From NCBI GenBank assembly GCA_027620595.1, contig JAQCDI010000044.1:1-11616 (forward strand): DNA of 11,616 nucleotides. The letters are read 5' to 3'. The notes under the pieces were generated by a model that saw nothing but the letters and a program-made list of their open reading frames with translations, was not told the DNA's origin and searched no databases. The position numbers and the translations under genes were made by a program. This document shows positions 1 through 7,178 of this stretch, in pieces. Position 1 is the first letter of the stretch. Every line of letters starts with the position of its first letter. This DNA is from Bacteroidota bacterium. GTDB taxonomy: Bacteria > Bacteroidota > Rhodothermia > Rhodothermales > UBA10348.

Positions 1-127
1 TCTTCTGCGGGCGAATAATAAAGAAGTAAAAGACGACAAAAATCAGAATCAGCGGAAGGAACATTGCCAATGGATTGGACTGTTCGCCTGCTGGTGCGCC
101 GAGAAGGAATAAGGAATAGAATGACAT
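1..127 (-). CDS. yajC: Preprotein translocase subunit YajC, N-terminal part (cut by the window edge)
   Basis: YajC is a small inner-membrane protein that associates with SecDF and SecYEG and assists protein export. The 42 visible residues start MSFYSLFLLG, continue through a short Gly/Ala/Pro stretch (APAGEQSNPL), and then form one hydrophobic helix at about residues 22-38 (FLPLILIFVVFYFFII). The helix is followed by RPQK. The motif PLILIFVVFYF...IRPQ is the hallmark of the YajC family. The rest of the protein, normally a charged cytoplasmic tail of several dozen residues, lies beyond position 1. The ATG at 127 is the first ATG in the open frame and no Shine-Dalgarno sequence precedes it. The gene lies downstream of the SRP RNA gene on the same strand, so two protein-export genes are adjacent; secD/secF would be plausible neighbours outside the window. 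Identification is confident despite the truncation. Confidence 0.9.
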   Translation of the reverse strand, partial: MSFYSLFLLGAPAGEQSNPLAMFLPLILIFVVFYFFIIRPQK

Positions 128-135
128 AGGATGCG

Positions 136-165
136 ATTCAAGTTGATTTAGGACGGAACTGTCAA
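136..165 (-). promoter_or_regulatory. Possible yajC promoter
   Basis: On the minus strand a perfect TTGACA (165 down to 160) is followed after 18 bases by TTGAAT (141 down to 136). The ATG of yajC begins 8 bases further on. If this is used, transcription would start about at the start codon and give a leaderless or near-leaderless mRNA. The spacing and the -35 match are seen directly; function is inferred. A Bacteroidota-type sigma factor might not favour this hexamer pair, so confidence is low. Confidence 0.3.
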
Positions 166-259
166 CGTAAGCCGAATCTACGTTAAACCTTGCTTGTGGA
201 TCCGGGAGGAACGTCTGATCGTGGGATCATGGAAGCCTTTCAGAAAACCGGATGCGCAC

Positions 260-272
260 AAAAAAGGGCAAG
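260..272 (-). terminator. Terminal helix and U run ending the SRP RNA
   Basis: The 3' strand of the SRP RNA's closing helix (CUUGCCC, 272-266) runs straight into six U residues (265-260). The closing helix itself would serve as the stem of a Rho-independent terminator, so the mature 3' end probably lies within or just after this run. Confidence 0.5.
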
Positions 273-366
273 CGACCCGTATCGCGACGCTACAACCTCC
301 TACCGCTGCTGCCTTCCGGCCCTGACGGAGTTCAGAGGGAGCTGTCCGTACGGGACTTGCCCTTTG
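263..366 (-). ncRNA. ffs: Signal recognition particle RNA, small bacterial type (4.5S)
   Basis: This is the RNA scaffold of the bacterial signal recognition particle. It binds Ffh and targets ribosomes making membrane proteins to FtsY and the Sec translocon. On the minus strand the conserved domain IV is plain: GUCAGG (326-321), then GCC-GGAA-GGC with the GGAA tetraloop at 317-314, then AGCAGC (310-305). Flanking helices also fit: ACAGC/GUUGU with UCC/GGA near 347-340 and 300-291, CCCGUA (353-348) with UACGGG, and a terminal helix AAAGGGCAAG (365-356) with CUUGCCCUUU. The length, about 104 nt, suits the small SRP RNA without an Alu domain. The exact ends are uncertain by several bases; a G-rich run at 367-376 may be part of the transcript. 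The gene sits between priA and yajC, all on the same strand. I could not identify a convincing promoter upstream. Confidence 0.95.
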
Positions 367-487
367 GAGGCCCCCCAACCCGACATGGCAAGGATGGTTC
401 CGATAGCGACCCGAGCCGATGAAGCTTCACACGAATTCATTGGATGCGGGCGAACCGCGCATCGGCGGCCAGGCGTGATTGCCGGCC

Positions 488-2767
488 TCAGACCAGCCCG
501 ACCGGATCCACGTCGATCGTCATGCACACGGCTGCGGGCAGCGAACCGAGGGCCTGTTCGGCCTGCTGGATTCCTTCTCGCACCCGGCTTGCGGGCACAT
601 GCGTCGGGATCTTGAGCAACAGCTGATGACGGTATCGATTCTTCAGGCGATGGACAAAGGCAGGAGAGGGGCCCAGGCGGTCCACATCCGGAAGACGGGA
701 ATCGACGAGCCGTCGGAAGCGATCGGCCAGCTCCAGGGTCTTATCGTCCTCAGGTCCCGAAAAGAGGATGGACACCATCCGCCCCGCGGGAGGATAATTG
801 AGCATGCTGCGGGTGGCCAGGGCTTGTTCAGCAAAACCATGGTAGTCGTGTCGCAGGGCATACTGGATGACTGGATGGGCGGGATTGACGCACTGCAGCA
901 GGACCTCGCCGGCCAGTTCGGCGCGTCCGGCGCGTCCGGCCACCTGGGTCAGGAGCTGGAAGACCCGCTCTTCGGCCCGGATATCCGGCAGTTGAAGTCC
1001 GGCTTCCGCACGGATGATGCCCACCAGGGTGACTTTCTCGAAGTCCAGGCCCTTGGCCACCATCTGGGTCCCGAGCAGGACGTCCGCCTCGCCGCGGCCG
1101 AACCGGTCCAGGATAGCGTGGTGGCTGCCTTTCTGGGAAGTGGTGTCCAGGTCCATGCGCAGTACGCGCACGTCGGGCAGGCGCTCGGCCAACTCGCTCT
1201 CGAGGCGCTGTGTGCCGGCGCCCAGGAAGGCCAGGTCCGCATGCCCGCACGATCCGCATCGGGATGGGGGGCGCTGGGTGATACCGCAGTAGTGGCACCT
1301 GAGGTGGTTCAGCGGTCGGTGATAGACCATGCTGACCGAACAATCCGGGCACTCGGGCACCCATCCGCAGGCGGAACACTCCATGACCGGCGCAAAACCA
1401 CGGCGGTTCAGCAGCAGGATGGTCTGTTCGCCGCGGTTCGCCCGTTCCTCGATGCCCTTGACCAGACGGGTGGACAGGGCCCGGGACGTGCCTTTGAGTT
1501 CCGGCTCGCTGCGCAGGTCCACGATACGGATGTCCGGGAGTCTGGCGGGTGTGCCGTCGATGGGCACCCGCTCGGGCATGTCGAGAAGCGTGTACTTGCC
1601 GCTCCGGGCATTGGCCAGGGACTCCAAGCTGGGGGTGGCCGATCCCAGGATGCAGGTGGCGCCGTTTTTCATGGCCCGGATCACGGCCAGGTCCCGGGCA
1701 TGGTAGCGGGGAGCGGGGTCGAATTGTTTGTAGGAGGCCTCATGCTCCTCGTCCACGATGATGAGCGCCGGGTTCTCGACCGGGGCCAGGATGGCCGAGC
1801 GGGGGCCGATCACGATGGGGTAGCGGCCTTCCCCGATGCCGCGCCAGGCGTCGTAGCGCTCGCCGTCCGCCATGCGGGAGTGAAGCACGGCCACCTCATC
1901 CCCGAACCGCGAGCGGAAGCGGCGCACGGTCTGGGGGGTCAGGGAAATCTCGGGCACGAGCACAATGGCCGTTCGTCCGGCCTGGCGCGCGGTTTCGAGG
2001 GCACGCAGGTAGACTTCTGTCTTTCCTGACCCGGTAACCCCGTGCAGGAGGAAGGAGTGGTAGGTCCCGGAAGCGAGGGCGGTGTTGATCTGATCCACCG
2101 CGTCGACCTGGGCCGCATGAAGCTGCGGCCGGGTGGACGCCACGATGTCCGGGCGTTCTTCCGAGAATCGGTCCCGCTCCTCCTGCTCGATGAAGAGGTA
2201 GCCCAAATCGGCCAGGCGGCGCAGGGTGGCCAGGGTCCCTCCGCATTCGGCCAGGAGCCGCGCCTGGGACACCGGTGTCTGTTCGCCCTGGTGCCAGATA
2301 CGCAGCTGTTCCACGATGGCCTGTTGCCGTGCACCGGTCGGTGGCGCCTCGGGGCCCTCCTCGTTGTACTCGATCATGGCCACGGTCTGCACCCGGCTGC
2401 GCGCGGTGGCCTGGCTGCTGCCCGGAGGGAGGGCTGCCCGGAGGGCTTCGCCCCATGCGCACATGTAGTACGTAGCCACCCAGCGGGTAAGCTCGAGGAG
2501 CTCGGTCGGAAGGGGGGGCAGCTCCACATCCACGTCCAGGATGTCCCGGGCCTTGTAGCCCTTCAGATCGGCTTCCAGGCCCGCCTCGATGACCACGCCG
2601 GCAAGTTGGCGCTTTCCGAACGGCACGACCACCCGTCGTCCGGGGCGCATCCATCGCTGGAACGCCTGGGGCACGAGGTAGGTGTAGAGCCGGTCGAGCG
2701 GCAAGGGGAGGGCTACGCGGACGATCTGCACGGGACGGGTATGGGGTGACGGGCGGGGAGCGAACAT
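488..2767 (-). CDS. priA: Primosomal replication-restart helicase PriA
   Basis: PriA recognises abandoned replication forks and D-loops, unwinds the lagging-strand arm and starts reloading of the replicative helicase. The 759-residue product has the N-terminal fork-binding domain (about 13-110, VALPLPLDRLYTYLVP) and a superfamily 2 helicase core. That core contains Walker A GVTGSGKT (243-250), DEEH (339-342), GSATPS (375-380) and QVAGRAGR (608-615). The zinc-binding insert has all eight cysteines (464, 467, 473, 476, 491, 494, 504, 507). Length is near the family norm. The ATG at 2767 is used here, but a GTG at 2731 (MQIVRVALPLPL) gives an N-terminus closer to other PriA proteins; neither has a clear ribosome binding site. 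At 586-590 the protein reads RAEAG where PriA usually has an NAD-type motif. It is divergent from the lipoprotein gene at 2878, and the SRP RNA gene follows its stop. Confidence 0.97.
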   Translation of the reverse strand: MFAPRPSPHTRPVQIVRVALPLPLDRLYTYLVPQAFQRWMRPGRRVVVPFGKRQLAGVVIEAGLEADLKGYKARDILDVDVELPPLPTELLELTRWVATYYMCAWGEALRAALPPGSSQATARSRVQTVAMIEYNEEGPEAPPTGARQQAIVEQLRIWHQGEQTPVSQARLLAECGGTLATLRRLADLGYLFIEQEERDRFSEERPDIVASTRPQLHAAQVDAVDQINTALASGTYHSFLLHGVTGSGKTEVYLRALETARQAGRTAIVLVPEISLTPQTVRRFRSRFGDEVAVLHSRMADGERYDAWRGIGEGRYPIVIGPRSAILAPVENPALIIVDEEHEASYKQFDPAPRYHARDLAVIRAMKNGATCILGSATPSLESLANARSGKYTLLDMPERVPIDGTPARLPDIRIVDLRSEPELKGTSRALSTRLVKGIEERANRGEQTILLLNRRGFAPVMECSACGWVPECPDCSVSMVYHRPLNHLRCHYCGITQRPPSRCGSCGHADLAFLGAGTQRLESELAERLPDVRVLRMDLDTTSQKGSHHAILDRFGRGEADVLLGTQMVAKGLDFEKVTLVGIIRAEAGLQLPDIRAEERVFQLLTQVAGRAGRAELAGEVLLQCVNPAHPVIQYALRHDYHGFAEQALATRSMLNYPPAGRMVSILFSGPEDDKTLELADRFRRLVDSRLPDVDRLGPSPAFVHRLKNRYRHQLLLKIPTHVPASRVREGIQQAEQALGSLPAAVCMTIDVDPVGLV

Positions 2768-2877
2768 ACGAGTCGGGTCGGAGGCGGATCCATGCCGGCC
2801 CGAAACGGAGACCCGATGCCGGCGTTCACCGCATCCCCCGTCCGCCAGACCCCCATCCGCAAGACCCCGTGGTTTCC
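2768..2877. other. Divergent intergenic region between priA and the lipoprotein gene
   Basis: This 110-bp GC-rich stretch must hold the promoters for both priA (minus) and the lipoprotein gene (plus). I see no clear -10/-35 pair. A direct repeat ATGCCGGC occurs at 2792-2799 and 2816-2823, 24 bp apart; it may be chance. If priA starts at the GTG at 2731, the region extends to 2732. Confidence 0.4.
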
Positions 2878-3909
2878 GTGAGACAACCTGCCCTGCTGGT
2901 TCTTTTCCTGACCCTTGCCCTGACCGGCTGTCTGCCTTCGTCCTGCTCCCGGGTGGAGCCCCGGGCCATCTCTCCTGCCGATTCCCTGTCCCGATCGATG
3001 GCCGAGGCCATGCCGGTGGATACGCTCGAATGGGTGTCTTCCACGGTGTTTGACCAGGAGGATTTCCGCAATCCCCGGACCGTCCGGTTCCTGGGTGCCG
3101 AGGATCTGGTGATCACTGACACGCAGGCCCACGCCGTTCATTACCTCGATGGGCAGAACCGTATCGTGAAAACCACCTTGTTGCCGGGAGCCATTCCTTA
3201 CCTGGCAGGCGTCGACGGGGATTCAGTATGGGTGTTCGGGCCTGGAGATCGCAGCGTGCGGCTTCTGGTGGGGGGCGAACCGCAGGATTCCCTGCGCATC
3301 GATCTGGGCTCGGGGAACGAGCGGGCGCTGACCTGGGTGGTCCGGTCCCAGGATGGCTTCATCTCCAAGGTGCTCGATGACGACAGTGGGAATCACGTGG
3401 CCTGGCATGACGCTTCGGGCGCCGTGGTGCGCCGCCTCGAGCTGCCCGCTTCCACCTGGCGCTACGCCGGATTCCTGCGCCCGGATGGGGAGCGGCTCGT
3501 GAGCCTGTCGGGCTTTCTGCCCTGGGTCCACCTGCCGTCGGAAACCGGCCTGGACTCGCTGCGGCTCATGGGCTTCGACTCGCCCATGCTGGCTCGCACG
3601 CTGCAGTTCGAGCGCGGTACGACCGAGCAGCCGCCCCTGTTGTCGGGCTCGGCGGATGTGGCTGGAGGATGGCTTTTTGTGCTCAACATGCGTCCCGGGT
3701 GGCTGCACGTGGACGTCTACGACCGGGACGGAACGTTGCGCTACGTGCTGACACAGCCTGATCCGTCCTTCGACAAGGAGTATTACCCCTCGGACGTGGC
3801 TGTCCGCGAAACGGCGCCGGGATGGTTCGAACTGGCGGTCACGGTGACCGAACCCGAGACCCGAGTGGACCGCTACCACTGGCAGATGCCCGAGCGGCCG
3901 ATGCCCTAA
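2878..3909 (+). CDS. Predicted lipoprotein with beta-propeller-like sequence, function unknown
   Basis: I do not recognise a named family. A GTG start at 2878 gives 343 residues with a signal peptide (MRQPALLVLFLTLALTGC) ending in a good lipobox, LTGC, with the lipidated cysteine at residue 18. The mature protein is probably anchored in the cell envelope. The rest is rich in short beta-strand patterns with Asp/Gly turns, such as LVITDTQAHAVHYLD, DSVWVFGPGDRSVRLL and LHVDVYDRDGTLRYVL. This resembles six-bladed (NHL/TolB-like) propeller lipoproteins common in Bacteroidota; the fold is inferred. The frame is open back to an ATG at 2746, but that start would add an Arg/Pro-rich stretch ahead of the signal peptide and overlap priA, so it is unlikely. 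No Shine-Dalgarno sequence is seen. It lies 49 bp upstream of recG on the same strand, but recG seems to have its own promoter. Confidence 0.75.
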   Translation: MRQPALLVLFLTLALTGCLPSSCSRVEPRAISPADSLSRSMAEAMPVDTLEWVSSTVFDQEDFRNPRTVRFLGAEDLVITDTQAHAVHYLDGQNRIVKTTLLPGAIPYLAGVDGDSVWVFGPGDRSVRLLVGGEPQDSLRIDLGSGNERALTWVVRSQDGFISKVLDDDSGNHVAWHDASGAVVRRLELPASTWRYAGFLRPDGERLVSLSGFLPWVHLPSETGLDSLRLMGFDSPMLARTLQFERGTTEQPPLLSGSADVAGGWLFVLNMRPGWLHVDVYDRDGTLRYVLTQPDPSFDKEYYPSDVAVRETAPGWFELAVTVTEPETRVDRYHWQMPERPMP

Positions 3910-3940
3910 CCGGGCCCAACCCGATCAGCCGACAGGGTAC

Positions 3941-3958
3941 GGGCCGTATATTCGGCCC
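3941..3958 (+). promoter_or_regulatory. Hairpin with TATATT (-10-like) loop abutting the recG start
   Basis: A perfect inverted repeat, GGGCCG (3941-3946) and CGGCCC (3953-3958), encloses TATATT (3947-3952), and the recG ATG follows with no gap. TATATTCG matches the Bacteroidota -10 consensus TAnnTTTG at all fixed positions but one. A start 6-7 bases downstream would fall on the A of the ATG or next to it, giving a leaderless mRNA. No convincing -35 hexamer is seen at the expected distance. If transcription instead starts further upstream, the same sequence would form an RNA hairpin blocking the start codon. The sequence is certain; the function is inferred. Confidence 0.4.
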
Positions 3959-6052
3959 ATGTCCACTGCCTTCCTTCAGCAATCCGTCCAGTTCCTCAAG
4001 GGCGTGGGACCGCACCGGGCCCACGTGCTGGAGGAAGCTGGCCTGTCCACCGTTGCCGATCTGCTCCACATGGTACCGCGCCGGTATCTGGATCGGACCA
4101 ACGTGGTGCCCATCCGTGAGCTCCGGGCCGGATCGGATCCGGTGACCGTCATCGGAACGGTCATTGCGGCAGGGACGATCCCTGGACGCCGCCGCTTCGA
4201 GGTCGTGCTCGAGGACGAACCGGGCCGACGCATGACGGCCGTCTGGTTCCAAGGGGTGGCCTGGATCTCGAAGGTCATCGAGAAGGGGCACCGTTTGGCG
4301 CTGCACGGCAAGCCCGCGCGATACGGTGGAACCGTTTCTCTTTCGCACCCTGATTTCGACCGGGTGGATGAAGAAGGGCCGACCATGGAAACGGGTCGGA
4401 TCATCGGGCTCTATCCCGGATCGGCTGCGCTGCAGAAAGCGGGCCTGACGAGCCGCACCTTCCGACGCATCATCTACACGCTGCTCAAGGAGCATGGCGA
4501 AGAGCTGCGGGAGAACCTTCCGGGCCCGCTGCAGGCCCAGCTGGACCTCATGGAGGGGCGTGTCGCCCGGCGGGCCGTGCATTTTCCGAAGGACAACGAC
4601 GAGCTGCAGCGGGCCCGATACCGGCTCAAATTCGAGGAATTGTTCTTTTTCCAACTGCTGCTGGCCACCACCCGCACGCAGCGGGAGCGTTTTCCGGGCA
4701 TCCGCGTGCCGTCCGGTGGCCCGCTCGAAACGCGTTTTCTTTCCGAAGTCCTGCCCTTCACCTTGACCGGCGCCCAGCAGCAAGCGCTGCGCGACATCGC
4801 TGCGGATCTGGCCAGCGGCAAGCAGATGAACCGTCTTCTACAGGGGGATGTCGGCAGCGGGAAGACCGTAGTGGCCGCCACTGCCGCGCTGAAGGTCATC
4901 GACCAGGGCCTTCAGGCCGTGGTAATGGCGCCCACGGAAATCCTGTGTGAACAGCATGCCCGGTCCCTGGGCCGGTTGCTCGCGCCGCTCGGCATCGAGG
5001 TGGCGCTCCTGACCGGATCGACGCCCGCAGCCGAGCGGCGCGCTGTGCTCGCCGCCTTGGCCGACGGGTCCTGTCGCCTGCTGGTCGGCACACATGCCGT
5101 CATCCAGGATGGGGTGGATTTCCACCGTCTGGGCCTTGCCGTCGTGGACGAACAGCATCGATTCGGTGTCCTGCAGCGCGCCACCCTGTTCGAGAAAGGG
5201 GATCGCCCCCATATGCTGCTCATGACGGCCACACCCATTCCGCGCTCCCTGGCCATGACGCTCTACGGCGACCTGCACGTCAGTCTCATGCGGGAACGTC
5301 CGCCGGGGCGCCAGCCCATCTCGACGAAGATGGTCCGGGAAAAGGACCGGGATCGGGTCTATGCGCGCATGCGGGACGAAATCCAGGCAGGCCGCCAGTG
5401 CTACGTGGTCTATCCGCTGGTCGAGGAGAGCGAGAAGCTGGATTTGAAGGATGCGGTGTCGGGACATGAAACCGTGTCCGCCGCATTCCCGGAGGTGCAG
5501 GTGGAGCTGGTGCACGGTCGAATGAAACCGGCCGAGAAAGAAGCGGCCATGTCCCGGTTCGTCTCCGGGGAGTCGGCCATCCTGGTATCCACTACCGTCA
5601 TCGAGGTGGGCGTGGATGTACCAGCCGCCACGTTGATGCTCATCGAACATGCCGAGCGCTTCGGCTTGAGTCAGCTCCATCAGCTGCGCGGTCGGATTGG
5701 TCGGGGGCAACATGCCAGCACCTGCATCCTGATGGCCGAGTACCGACAATCCGAGGAATCCCGTCGCCGCCTGAAGGCCATGGAAGACACGGACGACGGA
5801 TTCGTGATCAGTGAGATCGACATGGAACTGCGCGGTGCGGGGGATTTCTTTGGCACCCAGCAGAGCGGATTGCCGGCATTCCGGATTGCCGATCTGCTCC
5901 AGGATCAGGCCATCCTGGAGCGTGCGCGGGAAGCGGCTTTTGCGCTCATGGCAGAGGATCCCGGACTGGAGCGCGCCGAGCATGCTGCCATGCGTGCGTG
6001 GTTCGAAGCCTTCGTCCTGCGGCCGGGCATGCGGCTTTCGCGGATCGGCTGA
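3959..6052 (+). CDS. recG: ATP-dependent DNA helicase RecG
   Basis: RecG is a double-stranded DNA translocase that reverses stalled forks, processes Holliday junctions and removes R- and D-loops. The 697-residue product has the usual length and order. An N-terminal helix-hairpin-like stretch (FLKGVGPHRA, 12-21) is followed by the wedge/OB domain at about 60-150. The superfamily 2 core has Walker A GDVGSGKT (296-303), APTEIL (324-329), DEQH (397-400), TATPIPRS (423-430), TTVIEVGVDVP (545-555) and QLRGRIGRG (575-583). The RecG translocation motif, DMELRGAGDFFGTQQSG (621-637), is complete. The ATG at 3959 directly follows a perfect hairpin and has no Shine-Dalgarno sequence. The gene ends 19 bp before the convergent DUF2914 gene with no obvious terminator. 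Nothing suggests inactivation. Identification is secure. Confidence 0.98.
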   Translation: MSTAFLQQSVQFLKGVGPHRAHVLEEAGLSTVADLLHMVPRRYLDRTNVVPIRELRAGSDPVTVIGTVIAAGTIPGRRRFEVVLEDEPGRRMTAVWFQGVAWISKVIEKGHRLALHGKPARYGGTVSLSHPDFDRVDEEGPTMETGRIIGLYPGSAALQKAGLTSRTFRRIIYTLLKEHGEELRENLPGPLQAQLDLMEGRVARRAVHFPKDNDELQRARYRLKFEELFFFQLLLATTRTQRERFPGIRVPSGGPLETRFLSEVLPFTLTGAQQQALRDIAADLASGKQMNRLLQGDVGSGKTVVAATAALKVIDQGLQAVVMAPTEILCEQHARSLGRLLAPLGIEVALLTGSTPAAERRAVLAALADGSCRLLVGTHAVIQDGVDFHRLGLAVVDEQHRFGVLQRATLFEKGDRPHMLLMTATPIPRSLAMTLYGDLHVSLMRERPPGRQPISTKMVREKDRDRVYARMRDEIQAGRQCYVVYPLVEESEKLDLKDAVSGHETVSAAFPEVQVELVHGRMKPAEKEAAMSRFVSGESAILVSTTVIEVGVDVPAATLMLIEHAERFGLSQLHQLRGRIGRGQHASTCILMAEYRQSEESRRRLKAMEDTDDGFVISEIDMELRGAGDFFGTQQSGLPAFRIADLLQDQAILERAREAAFALMAEDPGLERAEHAAMRAWFEAFVLRPGMRLSRIG

Positions 6053-6071
6053 GGAGTTTCGGCCGGGGACC

Positions 6072-7178
6072 TCAGCGTGCCACCGTTCGGGTGGTAAGCG
6101 GTTGGTCGGGCAGGCGCTCCGCCACTTCGAAGGGGATGCGCGTAAGGACCTTGCCTTCCTCCGTGGCCACGACGAGCCGCCAGCGACCTGGAGCCACGTT
6201 CTGTTTGAAGGTCGTTCCGCGATAACCTTCTTCCCGTCCGCCGCTCAAGCGATAGGGAATGCGGTCCGTGGTTCGCCACGCCTCCGATGCGTCATCCCAC
6301 TGCTGCCACTCATGGACCAGGGTCTGTTTGAGGCGCGTGGGGGCGAAAACAGCTGCAAAACCATAGATCGGTTCTCCCGGCGCGCGGTAGACGGTCCGGG
6401 CGTAGTCGGGAGCAAACCAGCCGGTCCGATCTGTCTGCCATTCGAGCAGGAAATGATCATCCTGTCGCTCCACCCGATTGTAGACGCCCCCTTCCTGCAC
6501 CGAAAGGGGAACCGGCGGAATCCAGCTGTAGCGGTATCCCGTGTCCAGGAAGAGCAGCAGTGCAGGCACGATCCAGGCCGAGAGGGGGGCGAATCGGGTC
6601 ATGTGGAGTCGTCCGAGCTTCCGCGCGTACAGGAACACACCGGCGCTCCAGAGCAGGCTGCAAAGCAGCGACAGCCGGAAGACCCAGAGACTCATGGTGC
6701 CGATCAGCACGGGAACCAGCCAGGCAAACATCGTAGCCGAGCAGAAAGTCAGGAAAGCCAGCTGGGCGGGAAAAATGGAGACCTTGCGGGTGAGGAACTC
6801 ATTCAGCACCGCGCCCACGACAAGGATGATCCAGAAGGCCAGGTGGGCCGACCAGGTCACACTCCGCGAGTAGAAGATCACGAATGCCGAGAGCAGGGCG
6901 CCGAGCAGGAACTGGGTGGCGCCCCGAAGCCATACCTGTGGATCCTGGATGCGGGCAAACTTCAGTTTGCCCGCCTGAAGACGCAGATCCAGGACCAGGA
7001 CGGCGGTGAGCGCCAGCAGATACCCTGAAAGGATGAGGTTGTCGACCAGGTTGTCGATGGCGCGCAGCGTGAGCGCATCCCAGAGGATACCGGCCAGGAA
7101 AAATGTGAGTGCCAGCGCCCATTCGTGCGCTTCGTAGAATTCCCGAACCGCAGGAATCCACTGCTGGAAGGGCATCAT
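6072..7178 (-). CDS. Multi-pass membrane protein with C-terminal DUF2914 domain
   Basis: The 368-residue product starts MMPFQQWIPA and has about eight hydrophobic segments (roughly 19-38, 48-65, 87-103, 109-126, 136-152, 153-168, 169-184 and 199-212). After these comes a soluble domain of about 150 residues. The part from about 272 to 352 (AAVFAPTRLKQTLVHEW... GRWRLVVATEEGKVL... PFEV) looks like DUF2914: a beta-rich module with a conserved His-Glu-Trp region and a GRWRL strand, probably on the periplasmic side. Its function is not known. The start at 7178 is chosen because its ATG overlaps the TGA of the DUF2480 gene (ATGA), the normal sign of translational coupling. The same frame is open to 7202, adding eight residues and overlapping the upstream gene by 28 bp. 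It converges on recG. Confidence 0.8.
   Translation of the reverse strand: MMPFQQWIPAVREFYEAHEWALALTFFLAGILWDALTLRAIDNLVDNLILSGYLLALTAVLVLDLRLQAGKLKFARIQDPQVWLRGATQFLLGALLSAFVIFYSRSVTWSAHLAFWIILVVGAVLNEFLTRKVSIFPAQLAFLTFCSATMFAWLVPVLIGTMSLWVFRLSLLCSLLWSAGVFLYARKLGRLHMTRFAPLSAWIVPALLLFLDTGYRYSWIPPVPLSVQEGGVYNRVERQDDHFLLEWQTDRTGWFAPDYARTVYRAPGEPIYGFAAVFAPTRLKQTLVHEWQQWDDASEAWRTTDRIPYRLSGGREEGYRGTTFKQNVAPGRWRLVVATEEGKVLTRIPFEVAERLPDQPLTTRTVAR

Noticed and set aside
216..229. Inverted repeat TGATC-GTGG-GATCA between the SRP RNA and yajC
   Set aside because: Five base pairs with a four-base loop is too short to distinguish from chance, and no T run follows.
367..487. Possible tRNA or other RNA gene between priA and the SRP RNA
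   Set aside because: No cloverleaf with TTC-loop signature or other family signature was found; the stretch is probably the priA 3' end and the SRP RNA promoter region.
190..615. Plus-strand open frame of 141 codons over the SRP RNA region
   Set aside because: It runs antisense to the SRP RNA and into the priA end, has no recognisable protein features, and is explained by GC-rich open-frame background.
479..2029. Long plus-strand open frame of 516 codons opposite priA
   Set aside because: It is the antisense shadow of priA; its translation is Gly/His/Gln-rich with no domain, while the minus strand encodes a complete PriA.
2792..2823. Direct repeat ATGCCGGC twice in the priA/lipoprotein gap
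   Set aside because: Eight GC-rich bases repeated once in GC-rich DNA is expected by chance; no third copy or symmetric structure supports an operator.
4838..5983. Long minus-strand open frame of 381 codons opposite recG
   Set aside because: It is a shadow of the intact recG frame and shows no family motif.
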